A stretch of DNA of 64,000 bases from Siniperca chuatsi. Lineage: Eukaryota; Chordata; Actinopteri; Centrarchiformes; Sinipercidae. Of the stretch, positions 60,480-64,000 are shown piece after piece; position 1 is the first letter of the stretch; every line of letters begins with the position of its first letter. The notes below the pieces were generated by a model. The model saw only the letters and a program-made list of their open reading frames with translations, searched no databases and was not told the origin of the DNA. The stretch lies in the NCBI RefSeq assembly GCF_020085105.1, contig NC_058063.1:14702762-14766761 (forward strand), written 5' to 3'. The position numbers and the translations under genes are program-made.

Positions 60480-60715
60480 CAACTTACTACTGCACTGAAA
60501 TTACACACTAACTGTATTTTATTCTATTTGTATTTGATTTCATTTTATGTATTTTTTTTCATTTTATGTAGTTTTTAAAATCTCATTTTATTCTATTGAT
60601 TGATTTTATTCTGATTTGTATTGCTTGAATGTCATTCTAATGCTTTTCTTTGCCCATGTAGAATTGCCTGTGTTTGAAATGTGCTATATAAATAAAGCTG
60701 CCTTGCCTTATTTCC
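60480..60715 (+). mobile_element. LINE 3' end fragment
   Basis: TTGAAATGTGCTATATAAAT followed by AAAGCTGCCTTGCCTTA at about 60675-60711 is the stereotyped 3' end of a fish L2-type LINE. The AT-rich ATTTTATTCTATT repeats just upstream may be decayed body. No ORF remains. Confidence 0.6.
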
Positions 60716-62520
60716 TCCAATTAAACTAAACAAATTTATTTTCATTATCATTTTTTTATACTGATTTCCCAACAATGACATCATTGTATAATAATAATGG
60801 CATCATATGGTGATTAAACTTGTGCTTTCAACTTCTCAGTGTTGCAGTGAAACAACACTGTGGGAAATGTGATTTTGTAATGTCACAAACTGGATGCTTG
60901 AATCAGGGAAATGCATATGACAGGCCTCCACAAGGAAAGACAACCCTCGCAAGATGAATAATGTTTTGATACTGTATACCATTAAGAGATACTGCTAACT
61001 TAATCCATTTTATATCTTTATCTGTTTGGCGTTGTGACTGTTTCATTCATTCAGAGGTAATTTTTCTGCGGTGTATAACTTGTCTCTCTCAGTTCCTCAA
61101 ACTTAGCACTCTGGGTGTTGGGGACTTGCCTGTGTGAAACACTTCATGAGATCATTCTTATTTCTGGCGCCGAAGTTCACAGTTTGATGACATGTCCACA
61201 CTGTGCATCATCACAGGCAGCTTTAACTAAATATAGTACTGACAGCTTCTGTGAATTTTTTTAGTTTTATCGATTTCTGAAAAAAAAAGAACAAATCTTA
61301 TAGAGTTTGATGGAACAGCCCTCCACCCACACACAATAACCTGCATAGACACACAGAGGCCTACAGTGTGTATCAACTTCATTATGAATAAAAATTATCT
61401 TCAGCTAGTAACTCAAAATTCAGTGTTATAGTGTTTAATAAAGACATTTTGCCTAAATTTCAGTCTAAAACTGTCCATTTTATGTTTCTGTGCGCAGTTT
61501 GAAATAAGGGCAAAATAGTTTAGCACTGTTTAGATCTATAGCAACTCCACTCACGAGTTAGGATCATAAAACTTCTCCAGAGATATACAATAGTTGTATT
61601 TTGTATGCACTGAAAATTAAATGAAAATGATCAAAGGCTAATGAGAACAAAGTGTTTCAGCCTTAGCAATGACTGAACTGCAAAGAGACATGACAAGATC
61701 AAAAGTCAGAAACCTTGCTAGGGGCCTCTAGAGGCTGTAAGTTTTATTACACCCCACACAACTGAAGTATTGGATGGAGCAGATGGAGCAAACAAAATAC
61801 TAATGATTTTGCTCCTCTGATTTTGGGCAAAAATGTAAAGATTATCCTGAGGAAAAGGCCATGGGGTTCATCTAAATCAAAGGGGTTTATTCCATTATAG
61901 GTATGGATGTTCTCAGCAAATTTCATGGCAATTTGGGTAAATTATGACTTATTGAAATTTTAGCCAGAGGGTGGTGCTGGGAGAAAGTTAAGGGAGTGCT
62001 TCAAATGGAAAAGGATAATCCTCCGGGGAGCATAAATGTGCTCAGTAAGTCTGTCCATTATATTTAGATAGATGTTGTATACAAATAAGAAAATGTGGGA
62101 AAACTGTGGCCCTAGGTGAAACAACAACACAAGTAATAAGTCAAGGGGAAACTTTGACCAGACAGTGACACTACACATAAGGTCAGGAATTCGTTCAGCC
62201 CAAATTTCATGGCGTTCTGGCCAGTAATACTTGAAGATATGTCACTCTGAACCACAGTGTTGAACAGACCGACTGACTGACCCAGAGCATCAATTAGTTT
62301 GTAGGAAAAATTGTTCAAAACCCCACAAACTGTAGCTTTAAGGATTTTTTACATAATTTTTTTTTTTTATCTTAATGTATATTGCACAAGAATGAATTAA
62401 TCTTTGGCACATCTTCTCTTCGTAGAAAAAAACAAGCCACTTACTAATGCTTTAGTAACTTATGCTTTATAGATAAGTTAAAATCCATTAATAATTAATT
62501 ACCTAAACAAATTGTGAATA
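60716..62520. other. Intergenic upstream of the SAT-like gene
   Basis: AT-rich. Positions 61900-62290, read on the minus strand, have ATGAAATTTGCTGAGAAC and GGTCAGTCAGTCGGTCTGTTC and look like a distant relative of the 'ATCTCAACAACTATTGG' family. A T-run lies at 62360-62370. No exon supported. Confidence 0.4.
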
Positions 62521-62559
62521 ATGGGGGTGAGGATGTTTTATAATTCTTTAATGCACCTA

Positions 62560-62761
62560 TTAGTCCACACGGGGAGCTGTTTCCCCCGGTCACTTGCTTG
62601 TTGGAGGAGGGCACTCCCTCAGCTCACTTCTCTTCCTCTTTGGGGAGTTGAGTTGAACGGCACAGCTGAAGTCCTCCCTGTCCCTTTTCACGTTACATCC
62701 GTCCGGACCCCAACCGGAGAACCGCCGCACTGTGAGCATCACATCATCAGATCCACACAAC
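62560..62761 (+). promoter_or_regulatory. 5' UTR/promoter of the SAT-like gene
   Basis: The base composition changes here from AT-rich repeats to mixed GC-rich sequence with several CpGs (CGGGGAG, CCGTCCGGACC, AACCGGAGAACCGCC). No ATG occurs between about 62600 and the start codon, which supports the chosen start. An ATG at 62521 opens an out-of-frame reading frame that overlaps the start, but it matters only if transcription begins upstream of it, which cannot be told. Confidence 0.45.
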
Positions 62762-64000
62762 ATGGAGTACTCTATCCGTGCAGCCAACGTGGAGGACTGC
62801 AAGGACATCGCGCGGATGATAGTGGTGAGGGCACACGTGTGCGCGTCCAGGCAGTGCAGGGCAGCTGTATATGAGTCACAGGCTTACGTCAGGAGATCGC
62901 TTCATGTACACGATGTTGTTGTTTTTAGATGATTGAGATATTATTGAATGAACTGCAGTGTTATTTGAGCGCACGTGCACCAGGAGTGCCACTTTTAGGT
63001 TATAGTCATTTGTTTCAGCGCAAAGGTGATTTTTGACAGTTAATAAGAGCTGATGTTATTTTTATTTGTTCACAGGAATTGGCTGAATATGAGAAAATCG
63101 CAGACCATGTGAAAGTCACACAGAGAGGTACTGTATTTGTTAAGAACACAGTTCTCTGCCTTGACCTTACGTTTAAATGTATCTGACCTTCATGAAAAAC
63201 AAGATGAAATCCAATCAGGGCCAGACAATGTCCTCATAGAGATGGAAAGTTCATTCTTGACCTTGGAAAAAGTACTTCACCATGAGGTCCATTTAGCAGC
63301 TTTTGATCATATCACATAAGTGTACTTTGGCCAGTTGTCCTGAATTTTTTGACACTTAAATTTCCATTTTTTTTCCTGAGCACATTTAGGACTTTTTGTC
63401 CCATGTTGGCTACTTTCTTGAATTCTTGAAGATGATGAACTGAGAAGATTACGATCGAAAGCTCCAGAACAGCTTTGAAAAGGAGCGTTATGGTGAGATT
63501 TTTGGCCGCTGTCTCCGAGGTAAACAATGAACGTTCAATATAAACATTTACACCAGCATAAACAATTCCATGACAATCAGTCGAGATCATGATACATTCA
63601 AAAGCCACTAAATGGACCTTGTGTTGAGGTTGTTTTAACCATGGAAAGACCACAGGACGTGTGACATTAATTTCAGGAGAAACTATCACCATCATATCAC
63701 ATGTAAGTTAACAGTGTGTTTGTATTTCATGTGCAGACTTGGAGCAGGACGGCTTCTCCAAGAACCCGTTCTTCCACGGGATCATCGCTGAAGTGCCAGA
63801 ACAGCACAAAACCAAAGAAGGTGAGGGAGAACCGTCAGCAACGCTGTTTACTTCACTTACAACTGTCACAAACAAGCAAGCAAGCCAAATGGCAGCTACT
63901 GACGTTTCAGTGGCGTGTTTCATGTAGATCAACTATATCTAGCCAACCAAAATTATTGTTTCAAACTGTTTTCTAGATGGAAATACTACTATTTTGTCTT
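62762..64000 (+). CDS. Diamine N-acetyltransferase (SAT1/SAT2-like), 5' part only
   Basis: Three exons are clear: 62762-62824, 63076-63127 and 63737-63820, with GTGAGG/GTACTG/GTGAGG donors, CAG acceptors and phase kept. They encode MEYSIRAANVEDCKDIARM, then VELAEYEKIADHVKVT, then QDGFSKNPFFHGIIAEVP, about 66 residues. This is the N-terminal GNAT region of spermidine/spermine N1-acetyltransferase, which uses acetyl-CoA to acetylate polyamines (SAT1) or related amines such as thialysine (SAT2) in the cytosol. The acetyl-CoA loop (RGxGxG) and C-terminus lie beyond the window. A possible fourth exon starts at 63977 after TTTCTAG, but its first residues (DGNTTILS) do not match the expected family sequence, so the true acceptor may be further on. 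The ATG has A at -3 and G at +4 and is the first ATG in the 140 bp upstream. SAT1 and SAT2 cannot be separated from this fragment. Confidence 0.9.

Noticed and set aside
1-64000. CRISPR array, phage, operon or defence-type system
   Set aside because: The tandem repeats are microsatellites and degenerate eukaryotic arrays without regular spacers; the genes are intron-split vertebrate genes.

Overview
This is a vertebrate nuclear window, almost certainly from a ray-finned fish of the percomorph type. The genes have short exons with GT..AG introns. The intergenic DNA is full of long CA/TG microsatellites, LINE remnants and dispersed repeats familiar from percomorph genomes (the 'ttagcttagcataaagactggaaacaggg' foldback family, split here as text only; the 'ATCTCAACAACTATTGGATGG' family; CAAGTC arrays). 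There is no sign of bacterial, phage or CRISPR content.

Layout. Positions 1-27000 hold no coding exon I can support. This stretch contains a long foldback (MITE-like) element, CA-rich microsatellites, a 75-bp direct duplication 1.6 kb apart, a decayed LINE reverse transcriptase, a 0.6-kb polypurine block, a 1-kb CAAGTC array, and a 5'-truncated RTE-type LINE with an intact 17-bp target-site duplication. Positions 27000-49000 are the gene-rich core: smim20 (minus, 27561-29065), man2b2 (plus, 29313-36500), a conserved gene of unknown function (plus, 38854-42462) and a PTB-domain adaptor (minus, 44911-48597). Positions 49000-62500 are again a repeat-rich gene desert. At the right edge a spermidine/spermine N1-acetyltransferase-type gene starts at 62762 and runs out of the window.

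I rebuilt all exon structures by hand from splice sites, and reading-frame phase is kept across every junction. man2b2 has 19 exons giving 1016 residues, with the GH38 zinc and nucleophile motifs. smim20 has 3 exons giving 69 residues. The unknown gene has 7 exons giving 282 residues. The PTB gene has 3 exons giving 278 residues. The last two converge tail to tail. smim20 and man2b2 are head to head with 247 bp between start codons, so they probably share a bidirectional promoter.

The most interesting single observation is smim20. It encodes the mitochondrial protein MITRAC7/SMIM20, whose C-terminus in mammals is also the source of the amidated peptide phoenixin. In this fish the phoenixin-like sequence is present, but the glycine that would donate the amide directly after the final Phe is missing: the tail reads SDPF-KPAGK. 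I saw no undescribed multi-gene system. The functions above are independent housekeeping or signalling roles (complex IV assembly, lysosomal N-glycan breakdown, PTB-mediated adaptor work, polyamine acetylation).
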